Positions 33,792 to 44,729 of a DNA stretch of 64,000 nt are shown here, one piece after another. A program made the position numbers and the translations under genes. Position 1 is the first letter of the stretch, and each line of letters opens with the position of its first letter. Below the pieces are notes generated by a model. That model did not search any database. It was not told where the DNA came from and worked only from the letters and a program-made list of their open reading frames with translations. Origin of the DNA: Armigeres subalbatus (taxonomy: Eukaryota; Arthropoda; Insecta; Diptera; Culicidae); the NCBI RefSeq assembly GCF_024139115.2, contig NC_085139.1, positions 250,227,236-250,291,235 of the forward strand. Reading direction: 5' to 3'.

Positions 33792-34524
33792 TGGTGGCGT
33801 TCTTGATGGCGGTCCATTGGTCGTCCACGTTGCCACATTCCGGAATATTTGCAACACGAGTCTCTAGTTCTTTAACGGACCTTTACTCCATGGCATCTTC
33901 CAGCCGGCGCGCATTGAATCCTCGTCTAACTCCCTCCTCCTGATGACGAATCTGCGTAATGCGCAGGTGTGTTTCACCGCTGAGGAGGTTATTGTCTATC
34001 CGGAATAAATTTATACCGCTTTTTATACCGAAGTTGGATTTTTCTCCAGATACAGGCAACTTTCCCAACTTCGGAAGTAGTGCGCTGGATTCGCCTAAAG
34101 ATGCGCTTAACAACGCATCAATTAGTTTGACAAATAAAACTTCGGAAGAAAGTTCGGTTCGGAAGTCCCGACTTCCGAATTCTAACTTGGTGCTACGCCG
34201 ACAATATGATCAGGCGCACTGCGTTTATTCCGTACATCAAGTACGTCGATTTAATGTTCTGTCAAGCCGACACGGGAAATCCACGTGATCTTGTGAACGG
34301 TCTTTATTACCACCGAATTATTCAAACATCTCCCCGTTTTCACACATGGCGTCCCATTATGGTTCGAGTTGTCGGATCCCATCCTCGCATTGAAGTCGCC
34401 CATACAGAGCTTGATATCACTCTTTGAATTTTTTTTCTACGGCGGCATTGAGTTGGTTGTAGAAGTTCTCTTCGACTTGTAAATCGTCAGCATTGGTTGG
34501 CGCATAACATTGGATTATAGTAAG

Positions 34525-35132
34525 TGTTGTTTTTAATTAACTTAATCAAGAACAAAGCTTCACGAACACGAACTCAAGCGAGTTTATTAGAGCAACGTTA
34601 AAGTTTCCTGTAATTATAGTTTCACAATTAGGACTATGTTCGTTATGTTGCACATTACTTTTACTTACGTTTTATGCTTCTATAAATATTCAAATTAGCG
34701 TTTTGTAACCCGGTCTATAGTTCTTTGATGCTCTGGTAACCTAATCTAGTTTAATTTATTATTTTAATTAGAGGTCGTCCTCTTAATGTTTCAATTTAAT
34801 ATAGTTTACCATCTAGGAAAAGTGTGCTTTCTTAAAATAAACTGTAGCGGCGTAGCAAATTTCTCTAGATTATGAGCGCAGCGAGAGAGGTATTTAAATT
34901 AGATCTAGTTAAGTATTATGAACTTCAAGTACTCACTAACGCACTTATGTTTCAGTTTCAACCAACAAATTATTTAGCTTAATATTAATGAAATTCATAT
35001 ATGAAATGCAAAATTCAGTGTTATAAACCGCGCGATTGTATAACTAGCTGCTAAACCTGCTTGTCATTTCGCATCAGCTGACACTTCGTCCAAGTGTGCA
35101 GAGTGCTGCACATTATAGGGGTGTTCGCAACA
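34525..35132. mobile_element. Solo LTR, 608 bp, TSD GTAAG
   Basis: The ends are TGTTGTTTTT and GTGTTCGCAACA (TG...CA), and both sides carry GTAAG (34520-34524 and 35133-35137). There is no internal element, so it is a solo LTR left by recombination. The minus-strand terminus TGTTGCGAACACCCC resembles some BEL/Pao LTRs. Orientation and family are not settled. It interrupts the RTE endonuclease. Confidence 0.8.
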
Positions 35133-35230
35133 GTAAGGTTTCGTGCCCATTTTATTAGGTCTGTCTCAACATCTTTTCGAACTAAACAAAATGAACCCAC
35201 GCGACTATCTTTCCCTATAGTTTATTGCCG

Positions 35231-37995
35231 CAATTCGTTTTCCATATATTTCCAATTTCATATTCTCCAATAACGAAAACATATCGATTTCAATTTATTT
35301 GCTCTGTCCCACCTATCACCTTCAACAGCACCTTGTATTCAGTATCGATAAAGACGATGACCACTTCTGGTGAACCACGACTCCAAAAACTTCCAACAAA
35401 CATAATTCGTCGCATGATTTTTAAAAATCAAAACCCAAAACATCAAACCAACAAGAACAGTCCAAAGAACTGAAAATCCCCCTCGACGATCCATCTGCCT
35501 TCGCTGGTCACCCAACGAGAAAAAAAAGACCATCGTTCGTCGCGACCGAAGGACAACTTTTCCACTCTGGAAGTTTCATTTCATTCCATTCACACGAAGA
35601 GTCTCAAATTTGTTTTCCCTGCCGGCAGGTGGGTTTTAGAAGTTCGAAACACTTTTCATCACGTTCTTGCTGTGTCATCTGGCAACAAAAATGAAAAACA
35701 CGTGGACGGAGACCATCCTTCTTCCGCTCGGAGGACGGAACTTTTCCTGAGCACTTTTAAGACTTTCTGGAGTTGCACACAAACGTGTGACAGAAGTACG
35801 TAAGTGGTGAATTATTCTCGTCACGCGGATTGTCTCCCTCCTTGCGATGTATCAAGTTGGCATGGAGCTGTTGGTCTAATTTATGAAGTGCAAACTTTTC
35901 CAACTTGTAATGAGAACCCTTAGTCGAGACCCCATGAGGGATGGATGTTTTACATTGGCCAGATATTGAAAGAAATATAATCATATCAATCCATCGAGAC
36001 AAAATACCTAACAAATCAACGCTAAAAGGTACAGAAGAGAAATTGAGATTCGGAACGAACTCCAGTCTCTTGGAAACATATCTTGGCAACTTCCCCATTT
36101 CACCAATCGACGTATGTATATCCCTACCCCAAAACAATATTCTTCTTTCCTATAGTCGTCCACTAGAAAGTTCACCGCAGTTTAAAATTGAAAATATGTC
36201 AGCAATTATCATGCGAAATGATCTCGTGTAAAGGGTAGGGGTTCAAATGTCACGCATCCTGCCGCACAGCGCGCGGTTTATCACATTTGGTGATGATTCC
36301 GTACGGTTGGGTTGGCTGAACGATCCATTCCGATGCAACGCATCGCATGGACCAAAACCCCCCTTTCAACCCATAGCTAAATATTCGCATCACCGCCTGG
36401 AGATAAGCGCAATATGGGTTATTTTGTTGGTTCTTTTGGGGTCGCCCTGATTACATTCTATCGGACCGATGTCATTGCACAAACCCACTACACTCGTTTG
36501 CTTCTCCCTCCGGGAAAATGAGCTTTGTATTTACACCTCGGTGCTAATCATCAAACAACGACCTATATTTGTACGAACAAACAGGCTAGCAGCTAATTTC
36601 TCTTCCAGAACACAACAAGCCAAACTCCGATGGGTCACAGCTCCGTAATTGGATTAACAAATAGATAATTAAAATACTTTTACTGGTACAGCAACAAAGT
36701 TTGCAAATTACCACCCAAGGGGTGTCATCCCGGAGAGCTATTACAGCGAAAATATGCCGCTCTTGGTCACGGCTTTAGTCACTAACGAACAACCACCCGT
36801 GCGGCATCGAGGATGGATGGTTGTTGTTCTTCAGTGGGGGCGTGCTTCGACGCGGAGCGGTGGTGACGATGCTTTTAAGCGGAAACAGGTGGAGAGGACC
36901 TGTTAAAAAAAAACTTTGTCGGACCTCTTAATGCAGCACCAGCCAGCAGCGCACAGCTCTGAGCTCGAAGCAAAGGAGCGAAACTTTATCCTTGTCGCTG
37001 CCCCTGCTGCCATGCGCTGGGCCGCAAGGGATTCCAGCTCAGGGTGAGAAATACTCGTTCCGTTCGCATGCCGTCTTTGCTGACGTTGTTTGACTCCTTT
37101 GGCAACTAAAATGGGTGGTGGATTCCAAGAGTTTGGCATTCCAGCGAACCTGCAGGAGTGGCTGACCAACCTTCCGATGCGTGCGGTGGGATTTGAGAAA
37201 ACTATTTATTGGCTTGCAGCTGGTATGGATTATTCCGTGGATCAGCAGTAAAATATGTAACTATATGAATAAATAAAGAAAAATAATTAAGTAGCTTTAT
37301 GTTTTAATCAAAAGCTATGTTTGGGCTAACGAGTGGCCACTAAATAGCGGGAATGGAAAGAATGGCTCAGGAAATACAGAAACCAGTATAGTTCAATCTG
37401 ATCTACGTTACATCAAGTCTTCAAACTCAGCCTTAGTTTTTAAACTTTGATTAATAAATAATAGCATATGGTTCGCCGTTCGGCGTAGTTTTATCTTGCA
37501 GGTATCACATGGACGCTGGATGGCTGCCATTTCCGGATCCATTTCTGATTAATTACTTCGTGTCTTTAGGTTTCCAATCACCTTTGTATATAATGGAGCT
37601 CAGTAGACCAACAATCCTTCAAAAGTTTTCGAAACTAGTAATATTTAACAAATCAAATCTTATAATAATTCCACCATGCATTCATCAATTTTGTTCATAT
37701 GTATAGATAGAGATTGTTTTGACATATCAGCTTATTCTGCATGTACAAGCACAGTGCTCTTCAATTCAAAAGGGACTATCGCATGATCAACAAAACAGGT
37801 TATTTATGTTAAAAATATTTCCAACGATTTCTAAAAAAAAATCGCCTTACGCCTTTAAGGGTTGAGTGGCTACCTGTTATTAACTTATTTGTTGGAAATT
37901 TTGAGCACCCAAGGGGATATCCAAGATTGTGGAGTTCAATAACCAGTAGGTCGAATGGTTGGTTCCTTATTAAGTAACTTGAGAAGTAAGATATT
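35231..37995. other. No gene recognised; possible unique DNA
   Basis: Composition is more balanced, with few obvious repeats, so this may be unique intergenic or intronic DNA. Short open frames (35757-36137, 36247-36450, 36903-37169) show no family motif or convincing splice sites. I see no tRNA or element ends. Confidence 0.4.
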
Positions 37996-38470
37996 CAAAG
38001 TGAGTAGTGAAAAGAGAGAACTACCCAACAAACATTAAACGCCTTTCACCAGGCATATTTTATTTAAAATAGGCTCCTTCAGCTTAAGTTTGAGCGTATT
38101 CAGCTTGAATTGTTTGCTTGGTAATAAGTGAGAAATAAGATGTTCGAAGTGAGTAAAAAGTAGAAGTGAATATTGAGAAACGGCTGAGTACTGAGAAGTG
38201 AGATGTGTAAAGTAACAAGTGAGAAGTAAGTAGTAGGAAGTAAGAAATGAGAAGTGAGAAGTGGAATGCAAAAAAAAAAGGAAAAAGAAAGAATAAGTAA
38301 GAAGGAAGAAAGGAAGAGAAAAAGTAAGCATTAAGAAAGAAGGAAAAATGAGCTAAGAACAAGAGAAAAGAAAGAATAAAGAACAAGGAAGAAGGAAAGA
38401 GAAAGTATAAAGATGAAGAAGGAAGGAAAAAGGAAGTAGGAAGAGAAAAGAAGGAAAAAGTAAGAAGTCG
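37996..38470 (+). repeat. GAGAAGTGAG repeats and GAAGGAA polypurine tract
   Basis: GAAGTGAG and AAGTAAG words (37980-38270) lead into a GAAGGAAGAAAG polypurine run (38270-38465). Long open frames on the minus strand (for example 38084-38476) are low-complexity shadows of this. Confidence 0.75.
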
Positions 38471-38503
38471 AGTCAAGTACGAGTCACTGAAGACGGCCTT
38501 ACT

Positions 38504-39386
38504 TTTTTCATTTTCATTTATTTAGTTTACATCTAAATAAATGAAAACTGAGAAAACAATTTGACGTCACAATACACAGCTCGAGGCTGCATCTCTCCAT
38601 CCTCGGATACGCCCCACGCTCGCCAAGCCGTCTCGTACCTGCCGGATCGGAAGCGAACACCATCTTTGCAGGGTTGCTGTCCGGCATTCTTGCAACATGT
38701 CCTGCCCATCGTACCCTTCCGGCTTTAGCTAGCTTCTGGATACTGGGTTCGCCGTAGAGTTGGCGAGCTCATGGTTCATTCTTCGCCGCCACACACCGTC
38801 TTCTTGCACACCGCCAAAGATAGTCCTAAGCACCCGTCTCTCGAATACTCCGAGTGCTTGCAAGTCCTCCTCGACCATTGTCCATGTTTCATGTCCGTAG
38901 AGGACAACCGGTCTTATAAGCGTCTTGTACATGACACATTTGGTGCGGCGGCGAATCTTTTTCGACCGCAGTTTCTTCTGGAGCCCGTAGTAGGCCCGAC
39001 TTCCATAGATGATGCGCCTTCGTATTTCACGGCTAACGTTGTTGTCAGCCGTTAGCAAGGATCCGAGGTAGACGAATTCCTCGACCACCTCGAAGGTATC
39101 CCCGTCTATCGTAACACTGCTTCCCAGGCGGGCCCTGTCGCGCTCGGTTCCGCCCACAAGCATGTACTTTGTCTTTGACGCATTCACCACCAGTCCAACT
39201 TTTGTTGCTTCACGTTTCAGGCGGGTGTACAGTTCTGCCACCTTTGCAAATGTTCGGCCGACAATGTCCATGTCATCCGCGAAGCAAATAAATTGACTGG
39301 ATCTGTTGAAAATCGTACCCCGGCTGTTACACCCGGCTCTCCGCATGACACCTTCTAGCGCAATGTTGAACAACAGGCACGAAAGT
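38504..39386 (-). mobile_element. RTE family A copy, 5'-truncated, with 10-bp TSD
   Basis: The copy is inverted relative to those at 313-2972. It starts in the RT (LLFNIALEGVM) and runs through FADDMDIVG. It ends at a tail TAAATAAATGAAAATG on the coding strand. CGGCCTTACT flanks it exactly (38494-38503 and 39387-39396). It inserted between the polypurine tract and the sequence at 39397 on. Confidence 0.9.
38729..39373 (-). pseudogene. RTE reverse transcriptase fragment
   Basis: This 214-codon frame includes FADDMDIVGRTFAK, KTKYMLVGG, VYLGSLLTADNNVSREI, GHETWTM and RRVLRTIFGG. It then leaves the frame near the segment equivalent to LYGEPSIQ. It is close to the copy at 779-1921. The missing motif A and the truncated end mean it is inactive. 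Confidence 0.85.
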
Positions 39387-39469
39387 CGGCCTTACTGTTG
39401 AGGTCGAAATACGTATATGTCAAGAATCAAGATACAATTAAGTGGTGGAATTCAATGGGATTGTACAAA

Positions 39470-40080
39470 CTCGTCTTATGACAAAAGAAAAGTAAGAAGT
39501 TGAAAGGAAGAAAGGAGCAAAAGGAACGAAGAAATGTAAATGAAGAAGGAATAAGAAAAAAGGAAAAAGAAGGAAGAAGGAAGAACTAAGGAGATAGAAA
39601 TAAGAAGTAAGAAAAAGAGTGAAGGAAGATGCAAGAAACAAGATGGAAGAAGGAACAAGGAAGAAGGGAATATGCAGAAGAAAGAAGAATGAAAGAATGA
39701 AGCAGAGGAGGGGAAAAAATTGAAGAAAAAAATGGAAGATAACATATGGAGAAATGAAACAAAAGAAGGGAAACAGAAAAAGCAATAAGAAAAAAAAAGG
39801 TTAGAAAAAAATACAAAGCAATAAGAAGGGAAGAGAAAGAAAAAGTACCACAGAAGTAGGATAAAACAGAAAAAAAGAAAGAAAGTAGGAAAAATAAAAT
39901 AAGAAGATAGAAAAAAGTGGGGATAAAGAAAATAAAGCAAGAAGAAATAAAAGAGTAGAATGAAGTAGGAAGATGTATGATGAAAGAAGGAAGATGGAAG
40001 AAGAACGAAGAAAAATTAAAAATTAAACAAGAAAAAAATTAAACAAGAGAAGGAAGAAAAAGGAATGAAATAGATTTCAT
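39470..40080 (+). repeat. Polypurine tract, left arm of an inverted pair
   Basis: A long GAAGGAAGAAAGAA-rich strand. From about 39637 to 40072 it is the reverse complement of 48939-49400, with shared details such as GGGAATATGCAGAAGAAAGA and GAAGATGTATGATGAAAGAA. Open frames on the minus strand are artefacts of composition. Confidence 0.8.
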
Positions 40081-40194
40081 CACTTTTTCACTTTGTTCTT
40101 TCACTTTCATTTTTCATTCACTTTCACCTTCGTATTTCTCATTCACTCATTTATTTTCACACTCTTATTTTACGACGATTTGATAGTTATGACG

Positions 40195-40346
40195 CAATTC
40201 AACACATATCAACAGGTAAAGCGGAATCTTCCCTACCTGTTGATGGTGTTGGTTTGCGTGGGAGAGCTATCAGATTCGTCAAATCGTCGTTTGAATCTTT
40301 GTTTACAAAAGCAGATAAGTCGTTTTGAAAATTTTGTCTTGAATTG
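40195..40346 (+). mobile_element. Half copy of the palindromic MITE
   Basis: From ACCTGTTGATGGTGTTGG to GAAAATTTTGTCTTG it matches the right half of the MITE at 9918-10146. The left half is cut down to CAACAGGTA and a short spacer. AATT follows. Confidence 0.8.
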
Positions 40347-40724
40347 TGGGGAGAGAAAATGGTAAAAGCATGTGCTGACTGTCGTCTGCTTGGCGTGGCT
40401 GCTGCTGTAGCTGCCGTGGTTTTGTTTTTATTTTTTTGCATAGAAGAAGGAATGGTAAAAAGAAATGTCAACCATTCCCGTCCCTGCCCTCACATAAACA
40501 CCAAAACAAGGCACCAATGTCAATTTAATTTAATGCTGATCTATCTTGCTGGGAGGTACGTCAACATTTGAAATGGTCTCGTTTTGTCGTGAAGGTTCTT
40601 CATTCTTAATTTGTCATGCCGTATAATCCCATTTCCAATTATCATGTATTGCCCATATGTAGGAAACCACGTAACTGAATGGCTCAACAAATCTTACTTA
40701 TCCATTACACAGCTCAAATAACAA

Positions 40725-40820
40725 TTATGGCAAATGACTTTATGCCAAATGACTTTATGTCAAACGACATTATCCTAAACGGCATTATGCAAAACGACTT
40801 TATGTTTAACGGGGTACAAT
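40725..40820 (+). repeat. Tandem ATGNCAAATGACTTT word repeat
   Basis: About seven units of 12-14 bases with drift: TATGGCAAATGACTT, TATGCCAAATGACTT, TATGTCAAACGACAT, TATCCTAAACGGCAT, TATGCAAAACGACTT, TATGTTTAACGG. It is a cleaner version of the word repeats at 9715-9840 and 15110-15235. Confidence 0.75.
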
Positions 40821-41049
40821 CCCTACAATGTGACACAAGATTAAACGGTCACTTTTTAAAGGCCCTTAGAAATGTTGCACAATGCTCTCATAACTAAATT
40901 TTAAGTATGGCTTCTGTTTACGCCTCAATGGAAGAAGGAGAAATGAAAACATTTCCACTTTTAGTATGGACATTTCAATCCTCTCTTTTTCCTCAATTCG
41001 GGTGAATGCCATTCGGGTGAACGTTTTTCGAGTGCTTGGTTTTACGAAT

Positions 41050-41700
41050 ATTTGTTATAGAATCGGGAGATGCGAGAAATAAGAAGTGAAAAGTAAGAAG
41101 TGAGAAGGAAGTTAGAAATTAGCAGAGAGAAGTGCAAATCGAGAAGTAAGAAGTGAAAAATGAGAAGTGAGGAGTGAGCATTGAAAGGGGAGAATTGAGA
41201 AATGAGAAAGGATGTGTAAAAAATGAAAGAAAGAAGGAAAGGGAATGATAAGTGTGAAGCAAAAAAGTGAGAAGTGGGAAGTGAGAAGTGTCGAGAAAGT
41301 CGAGAAATATGAAGACAGAAATAAGAAGTCAGTAGTGAAAAGAAAGCAGTGAGAAATGAGAATTGCGTAGTGTGAAATGAGAAATGAGTAAAGAGATGAG
41401 ATGAGTGCGAAGTAATAAGTGAGTAGTAAGAAGAGATAAGTACGAAGGGAAAAGTGAGAAGTGAGAAGTTGGGAGTGAAAGGGAAAAATGAGAAGTGCGA
41501 TATGAAAAGCAAGAAGCAAGAAGAAGTGAAAAGTGAGGAATGAAAACTTCAAACAGAAAAGTGAGAAGTGATATGTTGGAAATGAGAAGTGAGATGTGAG
41601 ACAATAGAAGTGAGCAGTGAAAAATAAGAAATTATAATCGCGAAGTAAGAAGTGCGCGGAGGGAAAAAAGAGGTTAGAAGTGACAAGAGACAACTGAGAA
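41050..41700 (+). repeat. GAGAAGTGAGAAGTGA degenerate repeat
   Basis: AGAAGTGA, GTGAGAAGTG and GAAGTAAGAAGTG words fill about 650 bases. Long open frames on the minus strand (41042-41693) are low-complexity (TSHFSLL repeats) and not genes. Confidence 0.8.
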
Positions 41701-41810
41701 AAAGTAGTTTCTTCTTTCTTCGTCCTTTTTCCTTCTTTCGTCTTTCTTCTTCCTTTTCATTCTTCCTTCGTCTCCTTTTTTCTGTCTTCTTTTTTCTTCC
41801 TTTTTTTCTA
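41701..41810 (+). repeat. Polypyrimidine tract before the young Gypsy element
   Basis: TTCTTTCTTCGTCC and related C/T runs lead up to the LTR. The tract continues at 48917-49400 after the element, so the insertion split one polypyrimidine tract. Confidence 0.75.
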
Positions 41811-41814
41811 CCTT
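41811..41814. repeat. 4-bp target duplication CCTT
   Basis: CCTT precedes the left LTR and recurs at 48913-48916 after the right LTR, as expected for a Ty3/Gypsy insertion. Confidence 0.8.
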
Positions 41815-42260
41815 TGTAGCATACTAGCATATCATGTCAGGAAAATCCAACAATCAGCAATAAGGATAAACCCATTAGCATAAATTATCGAATACCTAAT
41901 TAGCTACCATTATCTTGTCATTGTCATTTGTCTACGAAAAGTACTCTTTACGGTTTTACCTAAAACAAACCCACTAACGGGTTTTGCCCAAAACATCACA
42001 TTATAAACATCAACAATAAACGCCTTAACCTTAAGCACACTTCCAATGTCAGACACCACACCGTTATATTATTATTTTACCTACTCACGTGTTTGGGTCA
42101 CGTACCTGAACGCAAGAAGACAATTGTAAACTAGTATTTAAGAAAGATACAATAAAGAAACGACGTTCATTTCTTACTCAAGTCAAATCCAGACGGACAT
42201 GCTGTCCGATGTGTTGTGAATCTGTTCAAGTTATCACCACCCGTGCAGGAGCACACCTAA
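41815..42260 (+). repeat. 5' LTR
   Basis: TGTAGCATACTAGC at the start and GAGCACACCTAA at the end (446 bp). The 3' end is AA rather than CA. A TATTTAAG box (42135-42142) and AATAAA (42151-42156) may mark promoter and polyadenylation signals. Identical to 48467-48912 by eye. Confidence 0.9.
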
Positions 42261-42273
42261 TGGCGACCGTGAC
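42261..42273 (+). promoter_or_regulatory. Primer-binding site, probable tRNA-Arg
   Basis: TGGCGACCGTGAC directly follows the LTR and complements a tRNA 3' end GTCACGGTCGCCA. From memory this suits a tRNA-Arg, as used by mdg1-type elements. Confidence 0.75.
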
Positions 42274-42394
42274 TCTAATCGGCGATCTAGCCTTTGCTGT
42301 TTGTACAAAGTGTCTAAGTAGCTCAGTGCGATCCGGACTTATAATCGGCAACCTATAGTTATCAGCGGAAAATTAGTGAAATCAAAGCCTGAAA

Positions 42395-42589
42395 ATGTGG
42401 TTCGGTGACACGATAATCAACCATAATGAGAACACCATCGAAGTGCGAGTGATAGCGGGCACGTTTGTTATTATGCTAGGCGTACTGGTCGCTTACATGT
42501 GTATACGCGCCCACAATAAGTTCACAAGTGCGAAAATCCGACAAGCCGCCCAGGCGGAGATCCAATTAAATAACATACGCACACAGTGA
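42395..42589 (+). CDS. Small membrane protein ORF 1 in the Gypsy leader
   Basis: This 64-codon frame starts at ATG 42395, about 120 bases after the PBS. It has a polar N-terminus, one transmembrane segment (VIAGTFVIMLGVLVAYMCI, about residues 20-38) and a basic, helical tail. No family is recognised. Its stop overlaps the upstream edge of the next frame (GTGA at 42586-42589). Small leader frames upstream of gag are, from memory, known in 412, but their function is unclear. Expression is not shown by the sequence. Confidence 0.55.
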   Translation: MWFGDTIINHNENTIEVRVIAGTFVIMLGVLVAYMCIRAHNKFTSAKIRQAAQAEIQLNNIRTQ

Positions 42590-42621
42590 GAACAAAAGTG
42601 CACACGCAGAAAAACGAACTA

Positions 42622-42945
42622 ATGATAAAACTCGCGTGCGGCGTAAGGGGCTGTTGGCCCATAATAGTGACGACGACAACAGAGGGCAGTACGTCCACTC
42701 ATTTAGTGGAAACTACCGAAAGTGAGGAATACTTACAAGTGCCAATGGAACAATTTAACATCAATGAAAACGTTATGTACTTAGCAATAATCGCCACGTT
42801 AGCGATAGCGGTGATAGTGCTTACAATCATCATTGCGCTATACAAACACAAACAACAAAAGAAGAAAAGTGAACAAGCAAAACTGATCAAAATAATCATA
42901 GCGACAGCACAAGCCAGCGCGGTGAAGGATAGTGAAATGCAATAA
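42622..42945 (+). CDS. Small membrane protein ORF 2 in the Gypsy leader
   Basis: The first ATG is at 42622 (the frame is open from 42586). The product would be about 107 residues: a Thr/Ser/Glu-rich N-terminal part, then one transmembrane segment (YLAIIATLAIAVIVLTII), then a Lys-rich tail. It resembles ORF 1 in layout, as if duplicated, though the sequences differ. No homologue is recognised. Whether ORF 1 and ORF 2 are separate or one frame broken by an indel is unsure. Confidence 0.5.
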   Translation: MIKLACGVRGCWPIIVTTTTEGSTSTHLVETTESEEYLQVPMEQFNINENVMYLAIIATLAIAVIVLTIIIALYKHKQQKKKSEQAKLIKIIIATAQASAVKDSEMQ

Positions 42946-43298
42946 ATCAGCCGTAGTTAGCAACATCCAATCATCACAACAAGGGGCGAACGGTCGAAGC
43001 CAGACCACCCTACGAGACGCTACAACGAGTGCGGAGACATCACACATTGTCAGGGGCGAACGGTCAAACCTGACCACCCTGAAGACTGCCGGTGCCAGCA
43101 ACCGTGGTAGCAGTAATACCGTTATACGAAGTAGTGAAAAAACATACAGGTATGAAAAAAAAAAAAGTGCTAGAATATATTTATAATTCATATGATAAGC
43201 AATGATGGACTAGTGTGATGTGGAAAAACAATACTAAAATTCTTTCAACGACAATTAAAAATTTGTTATAAATGTAAAATCCTTTTATTTGAAACTAA
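42946..43298 (+). other. Leader region with a direct repeat before gag
   Basis: GGGGCGAACGGTC occurs at 42984 and 43052, each followed within a short distance by a GACCACCCT block, giving a repeat of about 30 bases. A frame at 42932-43186 overlaps it, but I see no domain. The rest is AT-rich and leads to the gag ATG at 43299. Confidence 0.45.
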
Positions 43299-44729
43299 AT
43301 GAATAGACTGAGAACGATCGATGAGTACGTTAGAAGGGAACATACAAATTTGTTGAAGAATATAAAACGTCCTCGGTCTCTACAGGGAATACTAGAAAAG
43401 GGCGAAATACTCAAAGATTTTTAAATGAATATAAATCGGTCTTAAACAAAAACAGGCGTTGTCTTTCGGATACACAGTGGAACGACGAAGTGAAAATTTA
43501 CCAAGCGTTAAAGGCTCGATACATGGAATGTACTAAAATCTTAGAAAATACACAAATTTTGAAAAATACGCAAATTTCCACTCCGTCCAAACCTACTCTA
43601 AAGTCTGTAGCAAACTCGATAATTTTTTGTAAAAGGTTAAGTGGAAACTTCAGAACGTGGGAAAATTCCCCACCGTTTCCATCACGTCTAATCCAACCCC
43701 AATTAGCAAGCAGAACCCTACCACCATTTCAATCATGCCTTCCGAGACACCTAACGAAACTTTTGACATCAAAGCTGCTACAGCACTCGTGCAGTTGTAC
43801 GACAGCTCTGCCGAGGGGCTGGACGCATTTTGGATGCCACTAGCTTGTTAGAGGAGATAACAGCAAACAATATGGTACCCAGGGCCATAAAATTCTTGAA
43901 AACACGTCTTACTGGCAAAGCCAGGCTGGGATTACCAGAAAACCTCAACACAATTGACGAACTAGCGCAAAACGTCAAACAACGATGCGCTAGCAAAATC
44001 ACACCAGACAATGTGGTGGCAAAACTGAGAGCGGTTAAGCAGAAAGGATCTGTAGAAAATTTTTGCGACGAAGTAGACACGCTTACAAACAAACTGAAGG
44101 CGGTCTACATCGAGCAGGGTATTCCCGTGCAATTAGCAAACAGCATGGCAACAAAAACGGGCGTTGAAACCCTAATTAATGGTACCAACTCCCAGGAGAA
44201 TAAAATTATATTGAAAGCAGGGACTTTCAATGACATAAAAGATGCGACACAAAAAATGTTGGAAAATTCAAACAATAACAACCAACATGCTCAGGTACTC
44301 TCGTTCAACACACGCGATGCCAATACACATAGTAATCAAGGACAACACTCTAGGAACTACTGCGGAAACTACAGAAACCAAAGTTCCAGCAATAGAGATT
44401 CAAATTACTACCCTAGAAATTATTCGAACAACCGTTTCAGAGGCGGTCGGCCGCAACAACACCGCTCACAATTTAATCAATCACAATTCAATCAACCGCC
44501 ACAACGACGGTATTACGGGTATAATAATAACCGTTTCCAGCGCGGAAGATCAAATTTCAATACGAGAAACATTTTCACAGCGAGCGCGCAGGAGCAAGCA
44601 ATGCAAGTGCCAATGCCATTCAATACTCCGATGGCAGTGGTAGGAAACCAACAACAAGGAATGTTGACGATGCCACCGGGAGGCCCGGTTATGCAACCAG
44701 GTGGCTCGATGCAAAATAACGCTTTTTAG
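43299..44729 (+). pseudogene. Gag (broken frames)
   Basis: Gag starts at ATG 43299 and passes through at least three frames (breaks near 43390, 43665 and 43815). The last frame, 43830-44729, is intact: an alpha-helical capsid-like part, then an Asn/Gln/Arg-rich tail with FRGGRPQQHR and FQRGRSNF, and a Pro/Met/Gly-rich end. No CCHC knuckle is present. RNA binding would rest on the RG-rich tail. The breaks near 43665 and 43815 sit at short G or T runs, consistent with base losses. Confidence 0.8.

Larger units (their letters stand above)
33600..35230 (-). mobile_element. RTE-clade element: endonuclease and linker, interrupted twice
   Basis: On the minus strand, TIIQCYAPTNADD (about 34510) and later motifs belong to the RTE endonuclease. 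IRHQEEGVRRGFNARRLEDA (33985-33900) and NNLGELLTQRKQWVTDETWR (33700-33645) belong to the linker before the RT. The copy stops before the RT. It is split by the solo LTR at 34525-35132 and the 63-bp LINE tail at 33729-33791. Several stops are present. Confidence 0.75.

Noticed and set aside
39438..39940. Long minus-strand frames rich in Phe, Leu and Ser
   Set aside because: They follow from the polypurine composition of the plus strand. No domain or codon pattern of a gene is visible.
41042..41830. Several overlapping frames with TSHFSLL repeats
   Set aside because: They are translations of the GAAGTGAGA word repeat in all frames.
42932..43186. Third small leader ORF of the young Gypsy element
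   Set aside because: It overlaps the end of ORF 2 and consists largely of a direct repeat, with no membrane segment or known motif.
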